DNA of 64,000 nucleotides from the NCBI RefSeq assembly GCF_007990505.1, contig NZ_AP019822.1, positions 1,674,001 through 1,738,000 on the forward strand, given 5' to 3'. The translations under genes and the position numbers were made by a program. Source of the DNA: Pseudoleptotrichia goodfellowii (GTDB lineage: Bacteria; Fusobacteriota; Fusobacteriia; Fusobacteriales; Leptotrichiaceae). Position 1 is the stretch's first letter. The number at the start of each line of letters is the position of its first letter. The notes under the pieces were generated by a model that did no database searches, was not told the DNA's origin, and saw only the letters and a program-made list of their open reading frames with translations. Below, in pieces: positions 24,788 to 34,126 of this stretch.

Positions 24788-25891
24788 TTATAAACTTATA
24801 TTTTCCTCTGTTTCTGCATCAAATATATGAGCTTTATTCGTATCAAATCTGAATACTCTTTTTCCTTTCTTCGATACTGAATCTCCTACATGCTCTATGT
24901 TTATTCTGCATGTCATCTGATGTCCGTTTAATGTAAAGTATATATACTCTTCATTTCCCATTTGTTCTACTACGCTTATTTCCCCTGTCTTTGATATCGA
25001 ATCTTCATGTTCGGCTACACTTATATTTTCAGGTCTTATTCCGAATGTTACTTTCTTTCCTGTATGTCCTTTTACTTTTTCTCCTTTTTCATGAGATAGC
25101 TCTATTTCCGCTCCGTCTATATCTATATATACTTTCCCCTCTTTTTCTTTTAATACTCCGTCTACTAAGTTCATCGTAGGTGACCCTATAAATCCTGCCA
25201 CAAACTTGTTCGCAGGATAATGATACAAGTTTAACGGTGTATCTACCTGCATTATTCTTCCCGCTCTCATTACTGTTATTCTGTCTCCCATTGTCATTGC
25301 TTCTACCTGATCATGGGTTACATATATCATCGTTGTTTTTAGCTCCTGATGTAATTGTGTTATTCTTACACGCATCGATACTCTCAACTTCGCATCAAGG
25401 TTTGATAACGGTTCATCAAACAGAAATACTTCAGGTTTTCTTACTATCGCTCTTCCTAACGCTACCCTTTGTCTTTGTCCTCCTGACATTTCCTTAGGTT
25501 TTCTATCCAGTAATTCTGTTATCTCAAGTTTTTCTGCCGCTTCTCTTACTCTTCTATCTATTTCATCTTTCGGCGTTTTCTTTAATTTAAGTCCGAAAGC
25601 CATATTCTGATACACTGTCATATGAGGATACAAAGCATAGTTCTGGAACACCATTGCTATTCCTCTGTCTTTCGGAGGAACATCATTTACAAGTTTATCT
25701 CCTATATATATTTCTCCTCCTGTTATTTCTTCAAGTCCTGCTATCATTCTCAGTGTTGTGGATTTAGCACATCCTGAAGGTCCGACAAATACCATAAATT
25801 CTCCGTCTTTTATCTCCAAATCAATTCCATGAACTGCTTTAAATCCGTTAGGATATTGTTTTTCCACTTTTTTTAATACTACTCCCGACAT
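24788..25891 (-). CDS. msmK: MsmK/UgpC-type ABC transporter ATP-binding protein
   Basis: 367 residues: ATPase domain (about 1-235) and a C-terminal OB/TOBE regulatory domain (about 240-367) as in MalK/MsmK. Seen: Walker [11 protein letters not shown] (note Ala where most have Gly before the Lys; this variant occurs in some MsmK-like proteins), Q-loop [12 protein letters not shown], signature [15 protein letters not shown], Walker [17 protein letters not shown] and switch [13 protein letters not shown]. Such ATPases often serve several CUT1 sugar transporters. It has its own promoter and probably energises the permeases at 28250-29997. Confidence 0.92.
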   Translation of the reverse strand: MSGVVLKKVEKQYPNGFKAVHGIDLEIKDGEFMVFVGPSGCAKSTTLRMIAGLEEITGGEIYIGDKLVNDVPPKDRGIAMVFQNYALYPHMTVYQNMAFGLKLKKTPKDEIDRRVREAAEKLEITELLDRKPKEMSGGQRQRVALGRAIVRKPEVFLFDEPLSNLDAKLRVSMRVRITQLHQELKTTMIYVTHDQVEAMTMGDRITVMRAGRIMQVDTPLNLYHYPANKFVAGFIGSPTMNLVDGVLKEKEGKVYIDIDGAEIELSHEKGEKVKGHTGKKVTFGIRPENISVAEHEDSISKTGEISVVEQMGNEEYIYFTLNGHQMTCRINIEHVGDSVSKKGKRVFRFDTNKAHIFDAETEENISL

Positions 25892-25949
25892 CTCTTGTCC
25901 TCCTTATTTTTGCTTTTAAGTTCTGCAATATAATATCTTATTTGTTATT

Positions 25950-25977
25950 AGTATACTTCGAAAATTATTTTTGTCAA
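25950..25977 (-). promoter_or_regulatory. Promoter of msmK-rpiR
   Basis: Minus strand TTGACA (25972-25977), 16-nt spacer, TATACT (25950-25955), close to consensus. It shows that the ATPase and regulator can be expressed apart from the lyase-kinase-permease genes upstream. Confidence 0.75.
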
Positions 25978-26061
25978 TAGAGCCTTTGTTATAAGTCATT
26001 TTTTCCTTATATATTCTGTATCAGAAACTTTCATATCTTATTATTTGAATACGATTTCGCT

Positions 26062-26976
26062 CTATTTTACTTCTTCAACTAATTTCAATATTTTTTCATT
26101 TAATTCTTTTAAAAACTCTTTTTTCTTATCATCAGTTATAGGCAACAAAGGCAATCTCGGAACTCCTGTTTTTACTCCTCTCAAATCCAGAATATATTTA
26201 CATGCACCGTAAAGCGAGCCTACAGAAAGTAATCCTTTTATTATTTCGTTTACTTTATCTTGTAATTCCCTTGCTTTTTCGACTTCCTGTTTTTTCATAT
26301 ATTCATCAAGTTTCATAAACAGTTCAGGCATCACTCCGTATGTTCCTCCTATTCCTGCATCAGCTCCTATAGCTCTTCCCGCCACAAACTGTTCGTCAGG
26401 ACCGTTGAATACAAGAAAATCTTTTCCTCCTACAGCTTTAAACTGCTGCAATTCAAATGTACTTTCCGAAGAACATTTTATTCCTATTACTTTTTCCTGT
26501 TTTGCCATTTCTTCAAACAGACACATCGGAAGGTTAAATCCTGTTGTTTGAGGAATATGATAAATTATAAACGGTAAAGATGTACTGTCTATCATTGCCT
26601 GCCAGTGGACTTTTACCGATTCAGGCGACAATCTGTAATATACTGCCGGTATGGAAGATACAGCATCTGCTCCCATTTTTTCTGCATGTTGTGCAAGCCT
26701 TACACTTTCAGCAGTGGAATTCGCTCCTACATGAACAATAATAGTAAGTTCTCCTTTAACTTCTTCCATTACAGCTTCCACTACCTGTTTTCTTTCTTCT
26801 TCACTTTGAAGAACTCCTTCTCCTGAACTTCCTCCTACGTAAAGTCCTTTGACTTTTTTATCGGCGTAATATCTTGCCAATTTTTTTACTCTCTCTTTAT
26901 CCACATTTCCGTTATCATCGTATGCCGAGTACATCGCCATAAAAATCCCTTTAAATTTTTCCAAATCTCTTTTCAT
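26062..26976 (-). CDS. nanA: Dihydrodipicolinate synthase-family aldolase, probable N-acetylneuraminate lyase
   Basis: 304 residues, the class I aldolase barrel of the DapA/NanA family. Seen: KGLYVGGSSGEGVLQSEEER (substrate carboxylate loop, GGSSGE), the catalytic Tyr in IIYHIPQTTG and the Schiff-base Lys in VIGIKCSSES. The genomic setting with a ROK kinase, RpiR regulator, sugar ABC transporter and nanE nearby makes NanA, which splits sialic acid into ManNAc and pyruvate, far likelier than DapA, though family alone does not separate them. RBS AAAGGAAAAGAAATG-like spacing is good. It ends the transporter-kinase-lyase operon before the msmK promoter. Confidence 0.88.
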   Translation of the reverse strand: MKRDLEKFKGIFMAMYSAYDDNGNVDKERVKKLARYYADKKVKGLYVGGSSGEGVLQSEEERKQVVEAVMEEVKGELTIIVHVGANSTAESVRLAQHAEKMGADAVSSIPAVYYRLSPESVKVHWQAMIDSTSLPFIIYHIPQTTGFNLPMCLFEEMAKQEKVIGIKCSSESTFELQQFKAVGGKDFLVFNGPDEQFVAGRAIGADAGIGGTYGVMPELFMKLDEYMKKQEVEKARELQDKVNEIIKGLLSVGSLYGACKYILDLRGVKTGVPRLPLLPITDDKKKEFLKELNEKILKLVEEVK

Positions 26977-26997
26977 TTCTTTTCCTTTCTGATTATA

Positions 26998-27912
26998 TTA
27001 TTTAATTTTATTACGTTTACTTAAAAAGTGATACAATGCACCGAGCATCCCTGCCTGATTTCCCTGTTTTGCCAATCTTATTTCAGTTTTTCTGAATGTA
27101 TCGCTTATCATATTATCATTTACTTTTTTGTTTATTTTCTCTTCCAAATATTCTTTTTGAGCGGTTATTCCCCCGCCTATTACTACTATTTCGGGATTTA
27201 AGAGATAAATTATATTTCTTATTCCCACAGAAAGATTGCTTATCATTTCATCTATAGCATCAATACAGATTTTATCTCCCTGTTTTGCCAGTTCAAATAT
27301 ACTTAAACCGTTGATTTTACCTTCTATTCCTTCTTTTTCTTTTTTCTCTTCACAAACTTTCTGCACAAGATATTTTGAAGACGCTATATCCTGAATATAT
27401 TTACCGTTCACATCCATATACCCTATTTCTCCCGCAGTATAGCCGACGCCGTTTAAAAGTTTGCCATCAAGAATTATTGAACCTCCTATTCCCGTGCCTA
27501 TCGTAAGACACACCATAGATTTGGAGCCTTTTCCCGCTCCTTTCCAGTATTCTCCCAATCCCGCACAGTTTACATCATTTTCCACTTCGCACGGCAAAGA
27601 AAACTCTTTTTCCAACTCTTCTTTTATTTTAGTTCCTGTATATTTGGGAATTGTAGGTCCCGCATAAGCGATTTCACCTTTATCAGTATCCACTACTCCT
27701 GCAGATGATACACAAATCCCTTCTATTTTATACATGCTGTACTGTTCAAGAATATCTTTTATTACTTTTTTTATATCTGCAAGTATATAGTTTTCTTTTG
27801 AAGTAACTCTCGTATTAATCATGCCGTTTACAAGCTGTTCTCCTGTTTCGGACAACACTCCGTATTTTATCGACGTTCCTCCTATATCTATACATATGTA
27901 ATACATCAGCAT
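26998..27912 (-). CDS. nanK: ROK-family sugar kinase, probable N-acetylmannosamine kinase
   Basis: 304 residues. ATP-binding motifs IDIGGTSIKYGVL at the N-terminus, VENDVNCAGLGEYWKG with the catalytic Asp, and TIGTGIGGSIILDG. The usual zinc motif CxCGxxGC and the preceding His of EIGH are absent: here the sequence is GEIGYMDVNGKYI, so this is a zinc-free ROK kinase, as known in some Gram-positive ManNAc or glucose kinases. Context suggests ManNAc phosphorylation to feed NanE. ATG at 27912 overlaps the upstream small gene by 7 nt; M3 at 27906 is possible. Confidence 0.86.
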   Translation of the reverse strand: MLMYYICIDIGGTSIKYGVLSETGEQLVNGMINTRVTSKENYILADIKKVIKDILEQYSMYKIEGICVSSAGVVDTDKGEIAYAGPTIPKYTGTKIKEELEKEFSLPCEVENDVNCAGLGEYWKGAGKGSKSMVCLTIGTGIGGSIILDGKLLNGVGYTAGEIGYMDVNGKYIQDIASSKYLVQKVCEEKKEKEGIEGKINGLSIFELAKQGDKICIDAIDEMISNLSVGIRNIIYLLNPEIVVIGGGITAQKEYLEEKINKKVNDNMISDTFRKTEIRLAKQGNQAGMLGALYHFLSKRNKIK

Positions 27913-28205
27913 TTCACATCCGTTCTCTTTTGCAGCTTTCTCACAATAAAAATTATAAAATTATAAGTTACACTTGCTGCAACTGTAGGAATATAATTAA
28001 AATACAAAGCATAGCCCGGATTTTTCATATTCAGCTTCAACCCTATGAAAAGCAATATTACACTCACTGCATTAACTATAAGAGGAGGAATATATAATTT
28101 ATTAAAAACTCTGTTTAATAAAGCAGTTACTACGATTGATCCGATTATAAAAAGTATACCGTAATAAAACCATCCTATTATCATTATTCTAAAATTTTCA
28201 ATCAT
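27906..28205 (-). CDS. Small three-segment membrane protein in the sialic acid operon
   Basis: 99 residues with three hydrophobic segments (about 8-31, 39-57 and 66-89), ending in a basic tail KLQKRTDVKC. Some likeness to DUF2651-type small membrane proteins, but this is not certain. Translationally coupled to the ROK kinase gene by a 7-nt overlap. Small membrane proteins are found at the same place in some streptococcal nan loci (from memory). A helper of the transporter is possible. Confidence 0.65.
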   Translation of the reverse strand: MIENFRIMIIGWFYYGILFIIGSIVVTALLNRVFNKLYIPPLIVNAVSVILLFIGLKLNMKNPGYALYFNYIPTVAASVTYNFIIFIVRKLQKRTDVKC

Positions 28206-28249
28206 TTTTATCCTCTTTCAAGCCCTAATTTATAACAATTCCGATATTT

Positions 28250-29086
28250 TTATCCTTTTACTGCTCCCATTGTTACTCCTTGTGTAAAGTAATTTTGGAA
28301 CATCAAGAATACTATAATCATAGGCAACGAAGCCAGTAATGCTCCTGCCATCAAAAGACCGTAATTCAAAGAAAATTCCGCACTTTGAGCCATCGCTGCT
28401 ACTCCTAAAGGCAATGTTTTCATCATTTCACTGTTTGTAAATATCAACTGGGAAAAGTAGTCATTCCAACTCGCAATAAATGTAAATATTGCCAATGCCC
28501 CTATTCCCGGTTTTATAATCGGTAATACAATATTAATAAACGTTTTCAATTCTCCGCAACCGTCTATTCTTGCTGACTCCAACAATTCGTTAGGAACAGA
28601 ATGAGAAAACTGTTTCATCAGAAATACTCCGAAAGGCCAACCCACTGCAGGAAGTACCAATGCTTTATAAGAATCTATCCAGCCCAACTCTGTTACAAAT
28701 TTCAATAAAGGTATGAGTATTACCTGTTTAGGCAATGCCATTGCGGCTACAAAAACTATAAATATAAGTCCTGCTCCGGGAAACTGTTTTTTAGCCAGAG
28801 CGTATCCTGCAAGAGATGCTGTTATACAAACAAGTATAGTTGTTGAAAGTGATACAAATACCGAATTGAAAAACCATCTCGTTGTCAACGGTATCAGAAG
28901 TTTATCAAAATTTTCCAATGTCGGTTTTAACGGAAACCATTCAGGCGGTATACTTATTGCCACTTCCTGTACTTTAAAAGCCCCTGTTGCTATCCAGTAA
29001 AAAGGAAATATAAAAAATATTGTAAGTATTATTAATATTATCATTGAGATAATCGAGAATATCGATTTTTTTTCTTTATTTTTCAT
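28250..29086 (-). CDS. Carbohydrate ABC transporter permease (MalG/MsmG type)
   Basis: 278 residues, six membrane segments. The EAA loop contacting the ATPase reads ELLESARIDGCGELKTFINI (residues about 185-204). The C-terminus YFTQGVTMGAVKG is typical of CUT1 MalG-type permeases. It starts 9 nt after the partner permease gene. Together with the gene at 29095-29997 and the lipoprotein at 30123-31451 it forms a CUT1 importer resembling SatABC of pneumococcus, which imports sialic acid (substrate inferred from neighbours). Confidence 0.92.
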   Translation of the reverse strand: MKNKEKKSIFSIISMIILIILTIFFIFPFYWIATGAFKVQEVAISIPPEWFPLKPTLENFDKLLIPLTTRWFFNSVFVSLSTTILVCITASLAGYALAKKQFPGAGLIFIVFVAAMALPKQVILIPLLKFVTELGWIDSYKALVLPAVGWPFGVFLMKQFSHSVPNELLESARIDGCGELKTFINIVLPIIKPGIGALAIFTFIASWNDYFSQLIFTNSEMMKTLPLGVAAMAQSAEFSLNYGLLMAGALLASLPMIIVFLMFQNYFTQGVTMGAVKG

Positions 29087-29094
29087 TTTTCCTC

Positions 29095-29997
29095 CTAATC
29101 TATATCTTTCGATAAAAACTTAAATTGCAATACCGAAATTATTCCTATTATGACTGCCAGAATTATCCCCATTGCCGATGATACTCCGAAACGACCTTCT
29201 ACTATTGCCGTCTGATACACGAGATACATTACCGTAGAAGTACTGTAATTCGGTCCTCCGTGTGTCAGCAACTGTATCAGAGCAAATATCTGAAAACTGT
29301 TTATAGTCGTAACAACCACTATATATAAAGTTGTCGGCATTACCAATGGCCATGTTATATTTCTGAATGTCTGCCATTCATTTGCACCGTCTATTCTTGC
29401 GGCTTCTGTCAAATCCTTCGGAACATTACCCAAGGCAGCTACATATAATATTATCGGTTGTCCGACACTTGTAGTTATAAGTATTGCTATAATTGCAAAT
29501 ATAGCTGTTTTCGGATCTCCCAGCCAGTCTACAGGCTTTGATATTAAATGTGCTTTTTGAAAAACATAATTTAATATACCGTATTTTGGATGATATATCC
29601 AGTTCCATACAACAGTTATTGAAACTACCGATGAAATCGCAGGAATATAGAAAACTCCCCTAAAAAAAGATCTCACAGTTGCATTTTTTTCATATATCAC
29701 ATAAGCTACAAATATAGAAAATACAACTACTACAGGCAACGCCACAAAGGTTATAAACACTGTATTTGTTGCCGATTTTAAAAATATATCGTTTTTCAGC
29801 AAATCTGCATAATGCTTCAATCCGACAAAAGTTGTATTTCGCCCTCTAAATCTGTACAAAGACAGATGTATCCCCTTTATCATGGGATATAAAACAAAAC
29901 TCAGAAAAAATACAAGTACAGGCAATATAAATAAATATGCACTGTAATCGACTTTTTTCCAATTCCATTTGTATTTTCCCGCAATACTGTTATCCAT
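29095..29997 (-). CDS. Carbohydrate ABC transporter permease (MalF/MsmF type)
   Basis: 300 residues, six membrane segments after a cytoplasmic N-terminus. EAA loop DLTEAARIDGANEWQTFRNI near residue 205. Motif YPMIKGIHLSLYRF follows the first membrane helix, typical of MalF/UgpA-like CUT1 proteins. Pairs with the downstream MalG-type permease. No ATPase gene lies within this operon; the MsmK-type ATPase at 24788-25891 is the probable partner. Confidence 0.92.
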   Translation of the reverse strand: MDNSIAGKYKWNWKKVDYSAYLFILPVLVFFLSFVLYPMIKGIHLSLYRFRGRNTTFVGLKHYADLLKNDIFLKSATNTVFITFVALPVVVVFSIFVAYVIYEKNATVRSFFRGVFYIPAISSVVSITVVWNWIYHPKYGILNYVFQKAHLISKPVDWLGDPKTAIFAIIAILITTSVGQPIILYVAALGNVPKDLTEAARIDGANEWQTFRNITWPLVMPTTLYIVVVTTINSFQIFALIQLLTHGGPNYSTSTVMYLVYQTAIVEGRFGVSSAMGIILAVIIGIISVLQFKFLSKDID

Positions 29998-30041
29998 TAT
30001 TTCTCCCAGTTCTTTCTATAATCTAAGTAATTATTTAAAAA

Positions 30042-30090
30042 TCCCGCATTTCGCAGCCAACGAAATCGTAAAGACCACAATCAGCGGGAA
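30042..30090 (-). terminator. GC-armed stem-loop between binding protein and permease genes (attenuator; repeat-related)
   Basis: On the minus strand TCCCGC...GCGGGA forms the outer stem with an inner ATTTCG/CGAAAT hairpin, followed by TTTTT. The 3' half, CGAAATGCGGGATTTTT, resembles the end of the repeat at 59650-59721 (CGAAAATGCGGGATTTTT), so it may be a diverged member. Its place right after the lipoprotein gene fits partial termination that keeps permease levels below binding protein. Confidence 0.7.
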
Positions 30091-30122
30091 TTTTTAAATT
30101 TGAAAGATATTTTTATTATATA

Positions 30123-31451
30123 TTATTTTGCATCGGATATTGTTTTATTTGCATCTTCTGCAAATTTATCCAATCCTGCTTTAGGAGCAGTCTGTCCGTT
30201 TAATATTGCCTGAACCATATTGAACCAAAGCGGTCTCATTTGAGCATACCCGTCTATTGTATTGTAATAAGGTCCGTAGAATCCTACCAATGATTCCAAA
30301 TATTTTATTTCAGAATCATCGCCGTATATTCCTGTTTTTCCTGAAGGCGAAAAGTTATTTGTAGCTTTCAAACTTCTTTCTCCCCATACAGGATCATTTA
30401 CGATGAAATCAACAAATTTTTGAGCAGCTGCTACTTTTGCAGGATCTCCATTATCAAATACCGCAGCCCCTGCCAATAAAAACTCAAATTTTGCCTGTCC
30501 TGATTCATTAGGGAATGGAAGAAATATAGGTTCAAGATCTCCTTTTGCTATTGCTTCCTTATCCTGTCCTTTTAATCCCGGTGAATAAAGTATAGTAGCT
30601 ACCGCTTTTCCGCTTCTGAATGCTTCCAATGCATCTTTTGCTTCAGCTGAAACACCTTTTCCCAATAATCCTTCATCATATGCTTTTTTTATCCATGTCA
30701 ATGATTTTACACCGTTTTCATCATTTATTGTATATTTTGTTACCCCTTCGTCTGTTATCCAGCTATTATAAAGGTTTGATACAAATGCTCTCGGTCCCTG
30801 ATCTCCCGCTTGGCTTTTTGTATAGAACAATACAGGGTCAACAGAAGAATCTTTAGCTTTTACAGCTTTTAAGAATTTTTCAAATTCTTCAACAGTCCAG
30901 TTTCTTCCAGGTTTATTTAAAGGTAATAAATCAGTAACTCCCAATTTATCAGTAAGCTTTTTATTTACTGCCATTACAAATGGAGCTGTTCCTAAAGGAT
31001 ACAAATACAATTTATTTTCAAAACTGCTCGCATCGGCTATAACTTTGGAATATTTGGAAACATCAGCTTTTTCAAAAGGTGCCAAGTATCCTTTTTTTGC
31101 CCAGTCAATAATTCTTCCCGGAGCGTCAATTACTACATCAGGATTTGATTTTGCCTGAATTGCTGTTTCTATTTTTGCAGGTCCATCTGTAAAGTCGATT
31201 TTTTGATATTCCACTTTGATATTGGGATTTTTTTCTTCAAATGCTTTAATCAAAGCAGCATCATACTCTTCAGGAGTTTTAAACTCACCGTCTGAAGTAA
31301 AGTTTGGAAACGACCAGTATTTTATTGTTACTTTTTGATTCGGATCCAATTTTTTTTCATCGGCACTTTCCTTTTTACCTCCTCCGCATGCTGTTAAAAC
31401 AAAAGCAAATAATACTCCAATTAAAATTTTCTTCATAAAATTTTTGTTCAT
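30123..31451 (-). CDS. Extracellular sugar-binding lipoprotein of a CUT1 ABC transporter
   Basis: 442 residues. Lipoprotein signal: MNKNFMKKILIGVLFAFVLTAC, here ending in the lipobox LTAC with Cys22 followed by GGGKK. The mature part is a type 1 solute-binding protein: VTIKYWSFPNFTSDG, EKNPNIKVEYQKIDF and ALEAFRSGKAVATILYSPG are typical. It binds the sugar outside the inner membrane and delivers it to the permeases; neighbouring nan-type genes suggest sialic acid or a related amino sugar. AGGAGG-like RBS (GGAGG) 7 nt before the ATG. Its promoter region shares a 62-nt block with that of nanE. Confidence 0.92.
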   Translation of the reverse strand: MNKNFMKKILIGVLFAFVLTACGGGKKESADEKKLDPNQKVTIKYWSFPNFTSDGEFKTPEEYDAALIKAFEEKNPNIKVEYQKIDFTDGPAKIETAIQAKSNPDVVIDAPGRIIDWAKKGYLAPFEKADVSKYSKVIADASSFENKLYLYPLGTAPFVMAVNKKLTDKLGVTDLLPLNKPGRNWTVEEFEKFLKAVKAKDSSVDPVLFYTKSQAGDQGPRAFVSNLYNSWITDEGVTKYTINDENGVKSLTWIKKAYDEGLLGKGVSAEAKDALEAFRSGKAVATILYSPGLKGQDKEAIAKGDLEPIFLPFPNESGQAKFEFLLAGAAVFDNGDPAKVAAAQKFVDFIVNDPVWGERSLKATNNFSPSGKTGIYGDDSEIKYLESLVGFYGPYYNTIDGYAQMRPLWFNMVQAILNGQTAPKAGLDKFAEDANKTISDAK

Positions 31452-31504
31452 TATATTACCTCCATATTTCTATTTTTTACTTTTTATATTTTCTTATACA
31501 ATAT

Positions 31505-31584
31505 ATTGTACCTCATTTTTTCAATTTGTAAATAGGAAAAGTAAAAAATTTTTTATTTATTTTTTTATTTTTAAAATTTTTTTT
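31505..31584 (-). promoter_or_regulatory. Promoter and shared regulatory block of the sugar ABC operon
   Basis: Minus strand -35 TTTACA (31527-31532), 16-nt spacer, -10 TACAAT (31505-31510). 31523-31584 is the counterpart of the block before nanE, aligned without gaps. The equal position relative to both promoters supports joint regulation. Confidence 0.65.
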
Positions 31585-31597
31585 CATTTCTTGTTTC

Positions 31598-31633
31598 AAA
31601 AAAACTCAATCACTTTGATACAAAGTAATTGAG
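31598..31633 (-). terminator. Intrinsic terminator of the EIIB gene
   Basis: CTCAATCACTTTG (31605-31617), a 3-nt loop and CAAAGTAATTGAG (31621-31633), 13 positions with one non-Watson-Crick pair; on the minus strand it ends in seven T. Confidence 0.88.
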
Positions 31634-31648
31634 CCGTTATAACATATG

Positions 31649-31957
31649 TTAATCTTCAAGTAATTTTAAAGCTGATTCCAATACCTTCACTCCGTTCATC
31701 ATTCCGTAATCCGCCATATTAATAGTATCTATTTTTTTTCCGTGTTCATCAGCTATTTTTTTCAATTCAGGCAAAGCATACTTAACTTGAGGCCCTAACA
31801 AAACTACGTCTGCTTTCGGCACTTCATCGTGTGCTTTATCAAGAGGTTCTGCCCATATTTCTGCTTCTATATTTTTATCTTTTGCTGCATCTTTCATTTT
31901 ATTTACAAGTAAACTTGTAGACATCCCTGCTGAACAGCATAATAATATCTTTTTCAT
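31649..31957 (-). CDS. Orphan PTS lactose/cellobiose-family EIIB
   Basis: 102 residues, a complete EIIB of the Lac/Chb family. Seen: MKKILLCCSAGMSTSLLVNKM with the phosphorylated Cys in the CSAGMSTS P-loop, and VVLLGPQVKYALPE further on. The ATG at 31957 is chosen since AAAGGG lies 8 nt upstream; a GTG at 31966 would overlap the RBS. No EIIA or EIIC gene is adjacent, so it either works with components encoded elsewhere or has a regulatory role. It has its own terminator and about 130 bp of non-coding DNA upstream. Confidence 0.88.
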   Translation of the reverse strand: MKKILLCCSAGMSTSLLVNKMKDAAKDKNIEAEIWAEPLDKAHDEVPKADVVLLGPQVKYALPELKKIADEHGKKIDTINMADYGMMNGVKVLESALKLLED

Positions 31958-32095
31958 AAATTTCACCCTTTCATAGTTTAAAATTCTTTTAGTATTATTT
32001 ATTATATCATATTTATTTAGGATTTTATATATTTATATTTAACCTTATCAAATGCTTAATTTCAAAATTTTTCAACTTTTTAGTATATTTTCATT

Positions 32096-32317
32096 TTACT
32101 CCCCATCCTTAGGAACACTATACGCCTGACTGCAGACAGGACATTGCAGATATTCATGTTTACCGCTTACAGGAATAACAGGAATAAAAAACAATGTAAA
32201 CCAGTGTCTATACTGCATAAACCTCCACTCTGAAACATTATGACACCTTGAACATTCGTACGTTCCCACAACTCCCATATCCTTTGTAATTGTTTTTGTT
32301 CCGAATACTATAAACAT
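32096..32317 (-). CDS. Zinc-ribbon protein with a hydrophobic middle segment
   Basis: 73 residues. Two CxxC pairs, ECSRCHN (near 21-25) and QCPVCSQ (near 58-62), form a zinc ribbon split by the segment HWFTLFFIPVIPVSGKHEY, typical of small zinc-ribbon proteins of unknown role found in many bacteria. It lies 19 bp after aspS on the same strand. RBS AGGTGAAAG precedes the ATG. No function can be assigned. Confidence 0.8.
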   Translation of the reverse strand: MFIVFGTKTITKDMGVVGTYECSRCHNVSEWRFMQYRHWFTLFFIPVIPVSGKHEYLQCPVCSQAYSVPKDGE

Positions 32318-32336
32318 TCTTTCACCTCGTATAAAT

Positions 32337-34112
32337 TTATTCTTTTATTTCCAGCAATTTCAAATTCAAATCTTCTTCCAATACTTTTTCTTCCACGCCT
32401 GCAGGTGCTCCTGTCATCAAATCCTGTCCTTTGTTTGTTTTAGGGAACGGAATCACTTCTTTTATGGAGTTTTCTTTAAGCATAGCCATAAGCCATCTGT
32501 CTATACCGAATGCAAGTCCTCCGTGAGGCGGTACTCCGTATTTCAGCACTTCAAGGAAAAATCCGAATTTCTCCTGCTGTTCCTCTTTTCCAAGTCCCAA
32601 TTTTTCAAATACTTTCTCCTGTAACTCTTCATCGTGTATTCTTATACTTCCTCCTCCGATTTCATAGCCGTTTAACACCATATCGTAAGAGTCTGTTTTT
32701 ATTTTATCTAATTCATTTGTATCAAGATATTTTCTGTCCTCAACTTTTATCGAAGTAAACGGATGATGCTGAGCCTTGTATCTGTTTTCTTCTTCACTCC
32801 ATTCAAACATAGGAAAATCAACTACCCATAAAAATTTATAAGCATCTTTATCAATCAATCCGAGCTCTTCTCCCAATTTCAATCTCAATGCTCCCAATCC
32901 GTCATGCACTGTTTTATATTTATCCGCCAGAATCAATGCTGTTTCGTTATTTTTAATATTCAGTTTTTGAATAATTTTCTGCATTGTTTCTTCTGTAAAA
33001 AATTTCGCAATAGGCGAGTTGATTTCTCCGTTTTCGTCTATTTTAATATATGCCAGACCTTTTGCTTTAAAATATGTTTTAACATAATCTTCCAAATCTT
33101 TTATATATTTTCTCGAAAAAATTTCTCCTTTAGGTGCAACTAAAGCCTTTACATTTCCACCTTCCTTAACTGCATTTTCAAATACTCCGAAGCCGCAATT
33201 TTCAACTTCTTTTGACAAATCTATCAACTTCATATCGAATCTCAAATCAGGCTTATCAGAACCGTAATTATTCATTGCATCATCATAAGTCATTCTTTCA
33301 AAAGTTTCCGTCACTTTTTCTCCCGTAACATCTTCAAATACTTTTTTTGCCAACTTCTCCATAACATTTAATACGTCTTCCTGTTCAACAAAAGACATTT
33401 CCACGTCAAGCTGTGTAAACTCAGGCTGTCTGTCTGCTCTCAAATCTTCATCTCTGAAACATTTCGCAAGCTGATAATATTTATCTATTCCTGCAACCAT
33501 AAGTATTTGCTTGAATAACTGAGGCGATTGAGGCAATGCGTAAAAATCTCCTTTATTTATTCTGCTCGGCACTACAAAATCTCTCGCTCCTTCAGGAGTA
33601 GCTTTTGCGAGTATCGGCGTATCCACATCAAGAAAACCGTTTTCATTCATAAATTTTCTTATTGAAAACAGCATATCATTTCTTTTTATAATATTATTAA
33701 GCATTTTAGGTCTTCTAATATCCAAATATCTGTAAGTGAGTCTTATGTTTTCGTTAAGATTTCCCGTTTCATCTATTTCAAAAGGCAGTTGTTTCGACTG
33801 ACTTAAAACCTCTATTTCTTTCGCCTGTATTTCAATATCTCCTGTAGGAATATTGGGATTTTTGCTGCTTCTTTCCACAACAACACCTTTTACTTTTATT
33901 ACCCATTCATTTTTAAACTTTTTCACTTTTTCCTGAAGTTCTTTACCGGAAACTTCTTCATTTATAAATATTTGAGTAACTCCGTATCTATCCCTCAAAT
34001 CAATAAACACAAAGTGTCCTTTATCTCTTATTTTGGAAATCCAACCGGACAGAGTCACTTCTTCTCCGACATTTTCAATTCTTAATTCGTTAAGCTTATA
34101 GTTTCTATACAT
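32337..34112 (-). CDS. aspS: Aspartyl-tRNA synthetase
   Basis: 591 residues, bacterial-type class II AspRS. Order: OB-fold anticodon-binding domain (about 1-105, [23 protein letters not shown] read in part), class II motif 1 around YRYLDIRRP, motif 2 [23 protein letters not shown] insertion domain (about 290-415), and motif 3 [14 protein letters not shown]. It charges tRNA-Asp; whether it is discriminating or also acts on tRNA-Asn cannot be told here. RBS GGAAAG before the ATG. Upstream lies darG, so the common hisS-aspS pairing is interrupted by a toxin-antitoxin module. Confidence 0.97.
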   Translation of the reverse strand: MYRNYKLNELRIENVGEEVTLSGWISKIRDKGHFVFIDLRDRYGVTQIFINEEVSGKELQEKVKKFKNEWVIKVKGVVVERSSKNPNIPTGDIEIQAKEIEVLSQSKQLPFEIDETGNLNENIRLTYRYLDIRRPKMLNNIIKRNDMLFSIRKFMNENGFLDVDTPILAKATPEGARDFVVPSRINKGDFYALPQSPQLFKQILMVAGIDKYYQLAKCFRDEDLRADRQPEFTQLDVEMSFVEQEDVLNVMEKLAKKVFEDVTGEKVTETFERMTYDDAMNNYGSDKPDLRFDMKLIDLSKEVENCGFGVFENAVKEGGNVKALVAPKGEIFSRKYIKDLEDYVKTYFKAKGLAYIKIDENGEINSPIAKFFTEETMQKIIQKLNIKNNETALILADKYKTVHDGLGALRLKLGEELGLIDKDAYKFLWVVDFPMFEWSEEENRYKAQHHPFTSIKVEDRKYLDTNELDKIKTDSYDMVLNGYEIGGGSIRIHDEELQEKVFEKLGLGKEEQQEKFGFFLEVLKYGVPPHGGLAFGIDRWLMAMLKENSIKEVIPFPKTNKGQDLMTGAPAGVEEKVLEEDLNLKLLEIKE

Positions 34113-34126
34113 TTTTCTTTCCTTTC

